A stretch of 64,000 nt of DNA. Source: Endocalyx cinctus. Lineage: Eukaryota; Ascomycota; Sordariomycetes; Amphisphaeriales; Apiosporaceae. The stretch covers positions 4,266,915 through 4,330,914 of the forward strand of contig BCKC01000004.1 of the NCBI GenBank assembly GCA_001600455.1, read 5' to 3'. The position numbers and the translations under genes are program-made. The notes under the pieces were generated by a model that made no database searches, had not been told where the DNA came from, and worked only from the letters and a program-made list of their open reading frames with translations. Positions 45,540 to 55,904 of this stretch are shown here, in pieces; position 1 is the first letter of the stretch, and each line of letters starts with the position of its first letter.

Positions 45540-47078
45540 CTAACCACCAAGACCACCGAGTTTGTTGTTGCCTTCTACTAGACGTTCCAGCCAGTCGCCG
45601 GCCATATTAAGTAAAACGCTTTTGCTGTAACTACCGGTCCGGGCGTCAGGTATTATCTCCATGAGATCATCAAATCCTTCCTTGATAGCACCTCTTCTGC
45701 GCTTCTCGCTCTGGATATGATTCTCCCTCTTCTGCGCATCCGTCAAATTCTCGCGTGCGGGTTTTGCGCCATTTGTGGCCGGCTTTTTTCGTTTTCCCGC
45801 CGTATCTTGACTCGCTCTCGGACTCGGCGATCCGTTAGCACCTCCATTGGCTTTCATCTCCGCCTTTGATTTACGCCGTTTTGTCACAGGAGCCCGAGAT
45901 GGTAGCGATGTTGTGAAAGTGCCGGCGCCATCTTCAACCTGCTTGCCATTGACTCTGCTCTTGCGGCGTTTCCGAGGTGGTGCCTCCGGGCCCCCATCTT
46001 GATAAGTTGGAGGGGCTGCCGGGCCGTTCGTTTCCCTAAGAGCGGGCTGATCGTAGAAGTGAGTATTGATAGAAGAACCTTCTCCATTTCCTGTCGGGCT
46101 CAATGGCTGCGGAGAGGGGACATTTCCGTTCAAGACAAGTGCCTGTTTTGTAAAATGCAGATGTTTCTGTTCCAACGCCTCACTCGATTCGTGCTTTGGC
46201 GGAACGAACACTTGAGACTGAGCAAAAGTTGAATCCGATCCCCACTGTAGTTCGGGCGTCTCAATTTGTTGCTGACGAGTCTGGCCAGCGGGAGGTCCAA
46301 ACATCATGCTCTGAAAAAGAGTTTCGTGCTCGCTCGACTGAGGATGGTGAGGGGCTATACTGAGTCGATTTGCATCCATATGGTTGCGAGGAAGCGAGAG
46401 TGGTCCTCCAATAATGTTGTCGCTAGGGTGAGAATAGTTGTTGTACATTCCATGGCCCATAGTATTCGTACGAACGCCGTTCTGAAGACTTGTTAAAGCC
46501 GAGACTGGATCGAACCCGGTCTGAGAGTTCACGTGTGGCTGTGGTTGCGGTTGTTGTTGTTGTTGATGATGGTGATGTATGTGCTCGTGATTTCCTTGCT
46601 CCACCACGGGCGAAAGCGTTGGTGGCGTCTGTAGCGCTGACATCGACATCTGCGTAAAGTCAAAAGCATCTGCGCTAAAACCAGGCCCTAAGCTTTGTAT
46701 TGACGTGGGATGCTGAACCGGAGCATGTCCGTAAGACGAGCTGTGGCCGACATACTGGGCAGGTAACCGTTGAGAAGTGATCCATTGGTCGCTATGATGT
46801 AAGCCTTCGCCAAACGATACCTCATACGGGCTTGAATCAATGTTTTCGAGAAAACTCTCGAGTGCTCTGGACTCGTTATTTGTAAGGATGGGACGTCCCG
46901 GAGCAGGCGGCGGAGCAGGGTCGTCGGGAAAACTGTCTTTCAAGGCATTAGCCACACCATCACAGTATGTAATACCGAGGCGAGAGAATATGAAAACAAA
47001 CTTACAACCAAAAGGCATGTTTCTGTCGGGTGACCGTGAGGAACCCATGGTGGGACGATGGATGGCAACGACGCTCAT
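45540..47078 (-). CDS. bHLH transcription factor
   Basis: The frame is open for 512 residues from ATG at 47078; ATG 47048 (MGSSRSPDRN) is also possible. The C-terminal bHLH reads KRENHIQSEKRRRGAIKEGF, then a loop (PDARTGSYSK) and SVLLNMAGDWLERLVEGNNKL. The His-Glu-Arg spacing in the basic region fits class B E-box (CACGTG-type) binding. The N-terminal part has a conserved fungal segment SFPDDPAPPPAPGRPIL and Gln/His/Pro-rich stretches typical of activation domains. A 69-nt intron (46937-47005, GTAAGT...AAAG) probably interrupts the fifth codon after MPFG; removing it gives 489 residues and MPFGYSFPDD. As the intron has no stop and is 3n long, retention would also be readable. Exact family member unknown. 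Confidence 0.85.
   Translation of the reverse strand: MSVVAIHRPTMGSSRSPDRNMPFGCKFVFIFSRLGITYCDGVANALKDSFPDDPAPPPAPGRPILTNNESRALESFLENIDSSPYEVSFGEGLHHSDQWITSQRLPAQYVGHSSSYGHAPVQHPTSIQSLGPGFSADAFDFTQMSMSALQTPPTLSPVVEQGNHEHIHHHHQQQQQPQPQPHVNSQTGFDPVSALTSLQNGVRTNTMGHGMYNNYSHPSDNIIGGPLSLPRNHMDANRLSIAPHHPQSSEHETLFQSMMFGPPAGQTRQQQIETPELQWGSDSTFAQSQVFVPPKHESSEALEQKHLHFTKQALVLNGNVPSPQPLSPTGNGEGSSINTHFYDQPALRETNGPAAPPTYQDGGPEAPPRKRRKSRVNGKQVEDGAGTFTTSLPSRAPVTKRRKSKAEMKANGGANGSPSPRASQDTAGKRKKPATNGAKPARENLTDAQKRENHIQSEKRRRGAIKEGFDDLMEIIPDARTGSYSKSVLLNMAGDWLERLVEGNNKLGGLGG
46937..47005 (-). other. Stop-free 69-nt intron in the bHLH gene
   Basis: Donor GTAAGT at 47005 and acceptor AAAG at 46937, with GGCTAATG as possible branch point. 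Unspliced, it adds 23 residues in frame with poor sequence character (hydrophobic FVFIFSRLG), unlike its Pro-rich surroundings. Confidence 0.65.
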
Positions 47079-48090
47079 GGATGCTCCGAATGCTTATTTG
47101 GAAATCGCGTTCTGCTATTTGTACAGTGAGTAGAAAACCGACCTGCCGAGTAGCCTGGGCGGGTCTACACTATAATCTTGGAAGTAGAGAGTAAAACCCG
47201 TAACATGAATATAGCTTTGCATGAATGTGATATAGTGTACACGTTGACGTATTCTGCTGCGTTCAACTCGGTTCTATCCTCGCAGTCGTGAAATAGCCGA
47301 ACTAGTAGATATTGTTGCGACGAGTTCGAAGTAATGGGATGATATCAGCTTGTTGTTTATTATAGATCGGATAGATTGGGACCGAAGTATCGAAGTATAT
47401 TATGTACGCCCGTTCGTAAAAGCCTCGTGGCGAAACAGGTAGAATGAGGTGGTTGGAGTAAGAGGTTATAAATTATTGTTGGAAATCAGATAGCTCAAAG
47501 CTTGGTAGAATCGTTGCTGGATAGAGAGGGTTTTCATAAGGCGTCTAGACACACATGGCTCACCACACAAAAATACCTTTATAATCTTTTTCTTAGATCG
47601 GCCTGAGAGTATTTTGGTTATAGATCATGCGCGAGCAGGCGGTATGCACAGAAGGAAGCTAAAATGCTCCAGGTGATAGAGATTTTTCTTGATCAGGTTG
47701 CTTCTTGGGGAAGCGAAACAAGAAAAAAAAAACCTATGAGAAACCCTAGCAGCTTAGCTACCAGCTAAACTGATAACTCCACAATGGGTATTCTTAGTTC
47801 TAGTCGGATATCTGTGGAGAGAGACAAAAAGAGGGTAAGTAAAGAGAAGGGAAGAGACTACACTTACATATGTGATATGTGATAGTCTGAAATCTTAGTT
47901 TTGTATGGTATGTATATAATAAGTTAAGTAATAGAATTTGAAAGGTGATATGATGTAGACTACGAAAATGTAGTAGTACACTACGTATAAAAGACTCAGA
48001 AAGGAAATGGTACAGTTTTCTGGGATTATTATTTATTAAGTAGAAATTAATACTGTACGGTAAAGGTACTGAGTACGTGAATAAATCGAT

Positions 48091-48290
48091 AAATAAAAGA
48101 AGAAGAAGAAAGAAAAAGAAACAAAATACTTTTGAGAGTATGTGTGTATACCTGAAGACCGAAGTACTTAGGTAGATAAAGCGAGTGTATATGCCTAAGT
48201 ACCAATATACCTTACTTAGAGAGTCCTCTTATGTAGCGAGTGTGTGTGGGGAAAGAGAAGGAAACGAGAGAGAGAGAGGAAAGAGATCAA
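48091..48290 (-). promoter_or_regulatory. Pyrimidine-rich tracts, possible distant promoter of the bHLH gene
   Basis: Two AG-rich blocks on the plus strand (CT-rich on the coding strand of the bHLH gene), about 1.0-1.2 kb before its ATG. If they mark initiation, the 5' leader would be about 1 kb. Position and composition only. Confidence 0.3.
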
Positions 48291-49372
48291 CTTTCCTATT
48301 TGCTGGAGAAGGCCGAAGATGAAAAAGAAAAATGAAGAAACTGTGGGTTGGGTGTGTTAAACCATGTTTTTTCTTACAAGGAAGAAGAGGAATACATCGC
48401 AAGATTGATATTTCATTAGATGAATGAAATGAGGGGTTTTATCGGTGAATTACGAGGTTATATCCTTATAACGAGCTTTAACTGTTACTGTTTAAAAGAC
48501 TTTGTGTTTAACTACTGTATTGTACCAAGTAAACACTAAAAACTAAACCAACACAACCCAGAATACAGAGTACACACCTAAGTAATATATATACAGTAGG
48601 TACTTATCTAGGTACCTAGGTAGCTAATTAGTACACTGCGCTAAGTATTGATTTAGTACTGTTTAGTTACATATTATGACCTACACGTACACACCACACG
48701 GTGGTACATATGTCCATCGTTAAAATACATAAGTACCTACCTACATCATGTACGTGTACAGTAGATACGACACTACGATACGCTACAGTAGCATATCCAC
48801 CCTGCCACCTTTTTCCCAGACTGGGGCTATCACATGTCAAAGGAAATGAATGTGAAGAAAAAAAAAAGAAAAAAAAAAGAGAAGTCAAATATTCCAAAGT
48901 ATGTCTTTAAATATTCTACAGTATTTTATGAATCGATTCGTTTCCAACTATTGGCTCTGTACTTCGTAATTCTGTATAAAAATGAGTCATTGTTTACTAA
49001 GTCATAACCTCTTTTATCGTCTCTATCTTGTTGTATGTATATAGGTATGTATATCTGTACTTAAGTACTTATATAACACCACGGTTGCCAACAAGTTGAA
49101 GGCTATGTTTAACAGCTATTGTAACAGCAAGTCTCCATATCCATGGATATTACTTACATATATGGATACATATAGTACACTACATAAACAGATAAAGTAG
49201 TCCGACCAACCTATCTCAATTTCTATCTATACTCCATACGTACACTCTAACGCTATAATATACTGTATCAATCAGTGAGAACTAACTAAGTTGGGGAAAA
49301 ACCCGGGGTGTAAATTGAAAATGCATGGCCATCTCGTAAGTGAGGTCACGCATCCTAGTTGCAGCCCGTAAT

Positions 49373-49392
49373 CTACCTAGGTTGCTAGGTAG
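49373..49392. repeat. Perfect stem-loop
   Basis: CTACCTAG-GTTG-CTAGGTAG, an 8-bp inverted repeat with a 4-nt loop, in the spacer before the TMEM135-like gene. It belongs to the same word family as TACCTAGGTA. Confidence 0.85.
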
Positions 49393-49945
49393 TAATTTAA
49401 CCTGTACTTGTTTAGCTTCTAGAATGAGTTAAACCCCGATCTGCTCTTCATGCGCAATCTCTCCGCCTTAATACAGATTTCGGTCGAATATCCATTTTCT
49501 AATTATGACATACAAACCTAAAATAAAAATTCAATAATCACTTTTTTTTTTTTTTTTTATCTCTCTCTTTCCCGGTTGCGTGGTGTAGAAAAGATATGGA
49601 GTTTTTCCGGCCGTAACCTCCATGTTGAACGCGTAACGGATCTTCCCTTTTGGAAACGCGACGGCGACATGTTTATACTCTAGTTCATGACATAGACTTG
49701 CATATTTCGGTATCCAGTTATTCTTTAACCCCCTTTTTTCTTCAAAAACAACAAATTAGATACCCCAACAATTATCTTTATCCTCGCGTAATAAATTTCC
49801 GAGCATTTGCATGGATATATTCCATATACCATCAAAAAAACAGATAACGGATCTTATCGTTTGTAAAAGGGAGCAGTATACCTTCTACTAGCACGTCATT
49901 TCATAGCTTGCAACCACGAATGAATTCGCGGGGGTACTATCACTC

Positions 49946-51876
49946 ATGGCACCCCCAACCACCCTCCAAAGACCACCAAAAAATGGCAATCTTTATTTAA
50001 GAGTAGAGCGATCCATACCCCCGCTCCTTAGACCTCTCATTAGGGCATACGCTCTGGGATACGCTTCGGCCGTTGGGCCTCGAGTCCTCACGTTACTTCT
50101 GCAGCACGTAACGAGAAAAACGCGCCGACGAGGAGATGAAAGCCCGGATACCAAACCGTCGTCCCGCGATGGTTTCTTCCTGTCGTCTTTGCGACGTATC
50201 CTCCGAGGGGGCCTAGAACTGCAAAGGTTCCCGACTTTCTGTGCTGTCCTCATTGGCGGTACGACGTTACTAGAGGTAAGGTGGATACGACCAACCAGAG
50301 AAAAGAAAAGAGGCCCGTAGCTTTTTGACTCGCTGGCCTTTTTTTTTCTTTCTCTTTTTTGATGGTTACAAGCTCAAGGTAGTCGGCACCGAACGCTAAC
50401 TTTCTATACCGTTGGCTCCAAGGTTTTGATAGGGAGATGTTTAGCACGCTACTTGAAGGACCGGCCCGACCTCTGGAGAAGAAGGTAATACAAACTACCA
50501 AACGTTCCTACCTTTGCATAACTGCCCATAATTCGTACTAACCCCTCTTTTCTTTATTACTCTATAGATTATCGACGTGGCTATCGTCGTTTATCGCCGG
50601 GTGGCTCAGTCTGCGTCTTCTTCAATCCAAGAAGACAGAGGGGTTTTCGGAGACCATCGAGGTTCCATCTAACCCCTCTCCCGGAGCTGCCGCGTCGTCT
50701 TCTTCCGCTTCGCCCCCAACAGCGAAAGCAGCGACGGGACAAATTAAGACCATCAGATACGCCGGACGTACTCTAGACTTGACGTTATTCGCGCTAACCA
50801 GAGCCGTCGATGTCCTCGTGGGTGAGCTATGGGCTCGGCGACGCGGTGGCAAAGCCGCTGGTAGCAAACAGTGGGCGAAGGTAAGCAGAAAGAATAAAAA
50901 AAAACGCTGCAATGAAAGGTGAAGGGACTAAAGTTTGAACCATTAATTATAGATCGATTCTTTCATATCTGAAATAACCGACCCCTCCATCTTCGCTGCA
51001 TCGTGCGCCCTAATCATGTGGGCCTGGTTCTACCGGCCGGAAGGCCTACCGCGCGCGTACACGAGGTGGATCAGCTCCGCCGCCGCCGTCGACAGCCGAC
51101 TTATCGAGGCGTTGCGTCGGTGTCGGGCGGGCACCATTCGGTACGGTAAGCAGGAGGAAAAGGGAGACGTCAAAGGGCAGGGAGAGGACGCCAAGACCGA
51201 GGACGAAGGTCTCGTCCTCCAGTCCATGTGCGACGACTACGGCTGGCCGCGATCGTGGGGCGACCCGTCGGTCTCCGTCCCTTTCCCCTGCGAGGTAGTG
51301 CACATGGGTCGAGGCCCTTCCTGCGAGATCCACGCCGTCTCGCGTTTCCTCCGATCTTTCCGCTGGGCCATGGCCACCTACCTACCCCTCAACCTAGCGG
51401 CGTCGTTCCTGCGATCTCGAGGGAAGCGACCCTCTCCAACTTCGCGAGAATATCTCCAACTCCTCCGAACCGCCTTACGGTCGTCGGCCCGCTCGTCGGC
51501 GTTTTTGGCCTCCTTCATCGCCTTATTCTACTACGGCGTCTGCCTCGCGCGAACCCGCGTAGGGCCCATCTTGCTCGGCACCCACGCGGCCGCGAGGCAG
51601 AGGATCGACGGCGGCGCGTGCGTCGGCGTCGGCTGCTTCCTCTGCGGCTGGAGCGTCCTGCTCGAAAACGCCGGGCGGCGGGGCGAGCTGGCCCTCTTCG
51701 TCGCGCCGAGGGCGCTCGCTACGCTGCTTCCGAGACGGTACGACGCGGACGCGCAGTGGAGGGAGACGTGCGTTTTTGCAGTGAGCGCGGCGGTCGTGCT
51801 GACTTGCGTGAGGGAGAATAAGGGGAGGGTGAGGGGCGTGTTGGGCAAGATTCTGGGTTCGGTCCTGGAGGCTTGA
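49946..51876 (+). CDS. TMEM135-like integral membrane protein
   Basis: Four exons (49946-50275, 50423-50484, 50568-50880, 50953-51876), 542 residues, phases consistent. Several hydrophobic helices are visible, e.g. FPTFCAVLIGGTTLLE, STWLSSFIAGWLSLRLL, FAASCALIMWAWFY, AFLASFIALFYYGVCLA, VGVGCFLCGWSVLLE. The block YRPEGLPRAYTRWI after a helix, and CEVVHMGRGPSCEIHA, are hallmarks of the TMEM135/fungal integral-membrane family. Human TMEM135 acts in peroxisomes and mitochondria, in lipid and mitochondrial dynamics; the fungal role is unknown. The second exon is only 62 nt. The coding part is GC-rich, which creates long shadow frames on the other strand. Confidence 0.8.
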
Positions 51877-52234
51877 AACATTGTTATGATAAGTATTATG
51901 TTTTTCTGTACTTTTTTTGCGTGCATATTTGTTTCGTCGGTTCATCTAAAACTTGCATTCGTGGTGCATTTGGGTCGGAATAAAGGGGGGGAGGTGGTAA
52001 ACTTCTTTTTAACGTTGCATAAAAAGGCCGGTTATGAATTTATAGATTCAGGCAAATAAATGTATCATAGATTTGTTTATAGTATTGCACATTAATACTT
52101 GTACAATTCGCTCACATTACAGCTTAATCATTAATTGATTTCTTTATTTATGATATGTAGTATACACATCGGGGCTTTCCGATCATCATCGTCGTCATCA
52201 TCCCATGCAGCAAAAATTCCCTCGCGCATCCTTC
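51877..52234. other. Short spacer between convergent genes
   Basis: AT-rich 3' flanks of the TMEM135-like and GET2 genes. A G run near 51987. No other feature seen. Confidence 0.6.
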
Positions 52235-53360
52235 TCACGACCTCCACAAAGAGCAAACCCCCATAACAAAGACGCACACGAGCGCGTCGTTTCGTATACT
52301 GCTCAAGATCTGCCCGTACCGCAGCGCGTGCCTCGCGTACCCTTTCGCCGCGCCGGGCAAGAACCCCGTCGCCGACCAGACCCACCCGGCGGGCGGCGCG
52401 CGGTCGCGATCGAGCAGGAACCTCGAGGCGAGGAGCAGGGCCTCGACCGAGGAGAACAGGTAGAAAAAGTACGCGCGCGTCTGCTCGAGGGTCCGCTCGC
52501 CGCCCAAAAACGTGTTGGCGCTCTGGATCGTGCCTTCGTCCCGCTCCGTCCGGGTCCCCGTAAACGTCGTCGAGAGCGCCACGTACAGGCCGAGGCCGAG
52601 CGCGAACACGGCGTGCACGACGCGCCAGACGTTGGCGTTTCGGCTCGCCGTCGCCGACGCCGGCGGCGGCTGGAGTCCGCCTCCCGCTAGAGGATTTCCC
52701 TCCGCGAAGAGGTTCTCGAAGGGCGTGCCCGCCAAGGGGTTAGGTCCTCCCGGCCCTCCTTCGGATCCGGGCATCCCGCCTCCGGCCATCATCTGCTGCA
52801 GCATCTTCATCATCGGATCTCCGCCCATATCCCCCATTCCGGGCATCTGCTGCTGTTGTTGTTGCTGTTGCTGTGGAGAAACAAATGGGTTGCGACCCGG
52901 TGGCGTGCCGGCCGGTGACGCACGATCGAGCCCTAGCATCATCTGCCGGATCTGCGCGTCCGAGATGTCGGGTCCGCCGGTCGCTTGCGGCTGCGGAATT
53001 CGTGCCGTCTTCTGCGGTTCGTAGTAGTGCTGTGATATATCGACTTCTTCCGGATCCTCGTGGTTGTCGACGGCTGCAGATGCGGTCGGAGCTGTGGGTT
53101 CTGAGGTAGTTGGTTGGGGTTTGACATCTGCGAAAAGCCACAAAATCAATCAATGTTATGTACAGCTTAAGAGAGAAGGTTTTTTATTTTTATTTTTTAT
53201 TCTTACCTCTCTGTATACCGCCTCCTAAGCCTTGAATCTTGTTCAAACGGTCTGCTCCTCCGGCCTTAATCTTGGCTTCTCGCTTTTCTTTTCGGAGCCG
53301 AGCTCTTTCAGTTGCTCGTGCGGCGGCGGCATCGTCGGAAGACTGTATATCGTCGGCCAT
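52235..53360 (-). CDS. GET2: GET complex subunit GET2
   Basis: Two exons: 53207-53360 and 52235-53127, 348 residues; intron 53128-53206 with GTAAGA donor rebuilds codon G|AT. The N-terminus has ATERARLRKEKREAKIKAGG, the basic motif that recruits the Get3 ATPase, followed by RLNKIQGLGGG. A long low-complexity cytosolic linker with a Gln tract and Met/Gly/Pro repeats follows. Three C-terminal membrane segments are visible: VVHAVFALGLGLYVALS, AYFFYLFSSVEALLLASRFLL and DALVCVFVMGVCSLW. With Get1 it inserts tail-anchored proteins into the ER membrane. The length fits fungal orthologs. Start is supported by the Get3-binding motif position. It shares a 315-bp divergent promoter with GEP3. Confidence 0.88.
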
Positions 53361-53675
53361 GGTAAAAGTAATGAATTTGAGTTGTAAAAGTTTGGTGAAG
53401 TGGTAAGCTAAGTAATACAAATGACCAACCAGTCCTATAAAGACACGACTAAGTTAATGAAGACCGTATCTCTGTTAATTGAATTTTCTGCTTAGTTTAC
53501 TATCGCCTACTATCAGTATAAACCATCACGTCACAGCGCATTGGGAAATTTATTTTTTTTTTTTCATATGAAGATTTTAATATTTTTTTTTTTCTGCTAT
53601 ATTTTCTTGTACATATTTTCGAAGCTTTTTTTTTTCCTAATATAACAACACAGTTGCAAATGAAGGGGAAGAACA
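53361..53675. promoter_or_regulatory. Divergent promoter between GET2 and GEP3
   Basis: Only 315 bp separate the two start codons. AT-rich, with T runs at 53550-53564 and 53583-53594. Shared regulation of the two genes is possible but not shown. Confidence 0.55.
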
Positions 53676-55904
53676 ATGCACCGCGCATTAACTTCCACAT
53701 GGCTTAGGAATGCACTAAGCATCACCGAAAAACCTTCATTATTTCAAGTTCCTCTATATTTATGTCCTGCTGCCACCTACCTCACGGCGCATAAGAGGCA
53801 AAACTTGCACACAGTTGCACCTGGTCGCCGAAATCAAACCCGAAAATGGACCGCGCAACGTTGCGTGCATACGCAAGCCGATGACTCGACAACGGCGCCG
53901 AGCTCAGATGCCGTCGATCTGGCTCCCGTTACCCCGGTTCGAAAGCTTCCCAAACAGTGCAAAGGTTGCGGCGCCTTGTCGCAGTCGGTATTTAACGACC
54001 AACCTGGATACTTCGACTTGAACCGAAAAGCGGTTAAACAATATTTGGGAACTTTAAAACCGAGGGAGAAACCGCACAAAGAAGACGAGATCTTTGAACA
54101 TTCTCTGAAGCATTTTGATCTCGAAGAAATAGGGAAGCGTGGTATCAACGTGGAAACGTTGGCCTTAAGTCTCTCATCTGATGCGAGGCCTGAAGAGCCA
54201 CCGAAAGTGCCTCTATGCGATAGATGTCATTATTTAATTCATAATAATACCGGGGAGTCCATATTTCACCCCAGTCTCGAGGCCATTAGGGACACCCTCT
54301 TGGAATCGCCTTATAAATACAATCATATCTACCACGTACTAGACGCCGCCGATTTTCCCATGTCGTTACTCCCGAAAATCTGGCAGCTCCTAGATCTTAT
54401 GCCTCTTCGAGGCAAGAATCGCCGATCGAAGTCGGCAAGATTCTACCATGGTCAACAGATGCAGGTGAGTTTCATCGTCACTCGGTGCGATCTTCTCGTA
54501 CCTACGGTGCCGCAATTAGACAGATTGGTCCCTTATCTTCGAGAGGTGCTTCGCCAAGCTCTCGGCCGCGAGGGGAGGGATATTCGACTGGGTAACCTGC
54601 ACGTAGTAAGTGCCAGGCGAGACTGGTGGACAAAGGATTTGAAAGAGAAAATATGGAAGACCGGCGGAGCGGGGTGGATGGTAGGAAAAGTAAACGTGGG
54701 CAAGAGTCAACTTTTCGGGACCGTCTTTCCGAAGGGGAGGATGGATTGGAAGCCAACGCGTCATCAAGTCTCGATTGACATGGAACGAAGGGATAACGAG
54801 ACCCTGGTTTCTACGGAATCTTTGAAAGCGGAGCTTCTCGAGCTAGAATCGCGAAAGGAGGAAAAGCCCGACGAAACCAAACAGACGGAGGTGTTTGAGG
54901 AAGACGAGGAGTTTGACGACTTTTCTCTCCTTCCACCTGCTCCGGAAGAAGTTCCATATCCGGAAATGCCGATTGTATCGGACCTACCTGGGACCACGGC
55001 TTCTCCTATCCGAGTACCTTACGGAAATGGGAAGGGAGAGCTGATCGACCTCCCCGGTATGGAGCGGTCCGAGCTTGACAAGCACGTGCAGCCGCAGTTC
55101 CGGCCGAATTTAATTATGCGTTCACGCATCGTGCCCAAGCAGATCAGCATCAAACCGGGCCAGTCTCTTCTTATAGGTGGCTTTATCCGCATCACACCTC
55201 GAGACCCGACGATGACGGTTTTGTCTTACTCGTTCGTTCCGCTAGAGCCTCACGTGACGAGGACGGATAAGGCGATCAGCGTGCAAGAGCAGACGGGCGA
55301 AGTGAACATAGAAAACATAGCTCTACCGAGCGCGGCCGAAAACACGAAACTCGCCGGTTCTTTCGAGCTCAAGTGGGACGTGACCAGGAAGCGAGCGGGC
55401 CCGCTGACGAGAAAGGACGCGGTCGGGTTGAAAGTAGACAAGCTCCCGTTCCGGGTCCTATCGGCCGATATCTTGATCGAGGGCGTCGGATGGATCGAGC
55501 TCGTCGCCCAAGTTAGGGTCAGCGATCTCGAGAGGGCGAAAGAGATGGCTGCCCAGACGGAGCCAAAGGAAAAGGGGGATGCCGAACCCAAGAAACAACT
55601 ATCGTCGTTCGAAGAGCTCATGGCGGCGGCGGAAGCGGATCAAAAGTCCAAGAAGAGACCGGAAAGAGTGCGGGGAAAATCGGCTTCACCAGCACCAGAA
55701 GGTACACCGGCAGAGCGATCAATTTTCCCCGTCATCGACGTTTTCACGCCGGAAGGAAAGTTCGTCTCGGTTCGAGAGCCGATGAACGGATGGGAATTGA
55801 ATAAACCTTTGAAAAAGGCGTCGGAGAAGAAGCAAAGGCCGAGGAAGAGCATGAAGGGCCAAAAGAAGCTGGCGAAGAAAATTGCTCGTGCAACATCATC
55901 TTAG
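53676..55904 (+). CDS. GEP3: Mitochondrial circularly permuted GTPase GEP3
   Basis: Single exon, 742 residues. The N-terminal ~60 residues are basic and hydroxylated, as in a mitochondrial presequence. CKGCG (C95, C98) and CDRCH (C181, C184) form the zinc-binding part. GTPase motifs are permuted: G4-like TRCDLL at about 269-274, then VVSARRD, then P-loop VGKVNVGKSQLFG at about 336-348, then DLPGTT and DLPGMERS (G2/G3 order). This order G4-G5-G1-G2-G3 is that of YqeH/YlqF-type GTPases, and GEP3 is the mitochondrial fungal member, needed for mitoribosome small-subunit assembly. The C-terminal 200 residues are basic and Lys-rich. ATG at 53676 is supported by the presequence. Confidence 0.9.
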   Translation: MHRALTSTWLRNALSITEKPSLFQVPLYLCPAATYLTAHKRQNLHTVAPGRRNQTRKWTAQRCVHTQADDSTTAPSSDAVDLAPVTPVRKLPKQCKGCGALSQSVFNDQPGYFDLNRKAVKQYLGTLKPREKPHKEDEIFEHSLKHFDLEEIGKRGINVETLALSLSSDARPEEPPKVPLCDRCHYLIHNNTGESIFHPSLEAIRDTLLESPYKYNHIYHVLDAADFPMSLLPKIWQLLDLMPLRGKNRRSKSARFYHGQQMQVSFIVTRCDLLVPTVPQLDRLVPYLREVLRQALGREGRDIRLGNLHVVSARRDWWTKDLKEKIWKTGGAGWMVGKVNVGKSQLFGTVFPKGRMDWKPTRHQVSIDMERRDNETLVSTESLKAELLELESRKEEKPDETKQTEVFEEDEEFDDFSLLPPAPEEVPYPEMPIVSDLPGTTASPIRVPYGNGKGELIDLPGMERSELDKHVQPQFRPNLIMRSRIVPKQISIKPGQSLLIGGFIRITPRDPTMTVLSYSFVPLEPHVTRTDKAISVQEQTGEVNIENIALPSAAENTKLAGSFELKWDVTRKRAGPLTRKDAVGLKVDKLPFRVLSADILIEGVGWIELVAQVRVSDLERAKEMAAQTEPKEKGDAEPKKQLSSFEELMAAAEADQKSKKRPERVRGKSASPAPEGTPAERSIFPVIDVFTPEGKFVSVREPMNGWELNKPLKKASEKKQRPRKSMKGQKKLAKKIARATSS

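Larger units (their letters stand above)
47079..49945. other. Long intergenic region upstream of the bHLH gene
   Basis: 2.9 kb, divergent toward the TMEM135-like gene. On the minus strand, CT-rich tracts lie at about 48091-48125 and 48250-48290, pointing to a distant transcription start. Holds TACCTAGGTA at 48613-48622 overlapping TAGGTACCTA, and an 8-bp stem at 49373-49392. No gene recognised. Confidence 0.55.

Noticed and set aside
51228..51821. Long shifted frame inside the TMEM135-like gene
   Set aside because: Arg/Pro-rich shadow in another frame of the same strand.
52205..52690. Long plus-strand frame opposite GET2
   Set aside because: Arg-rich shadow of the GC-rich GET2 coding strand.
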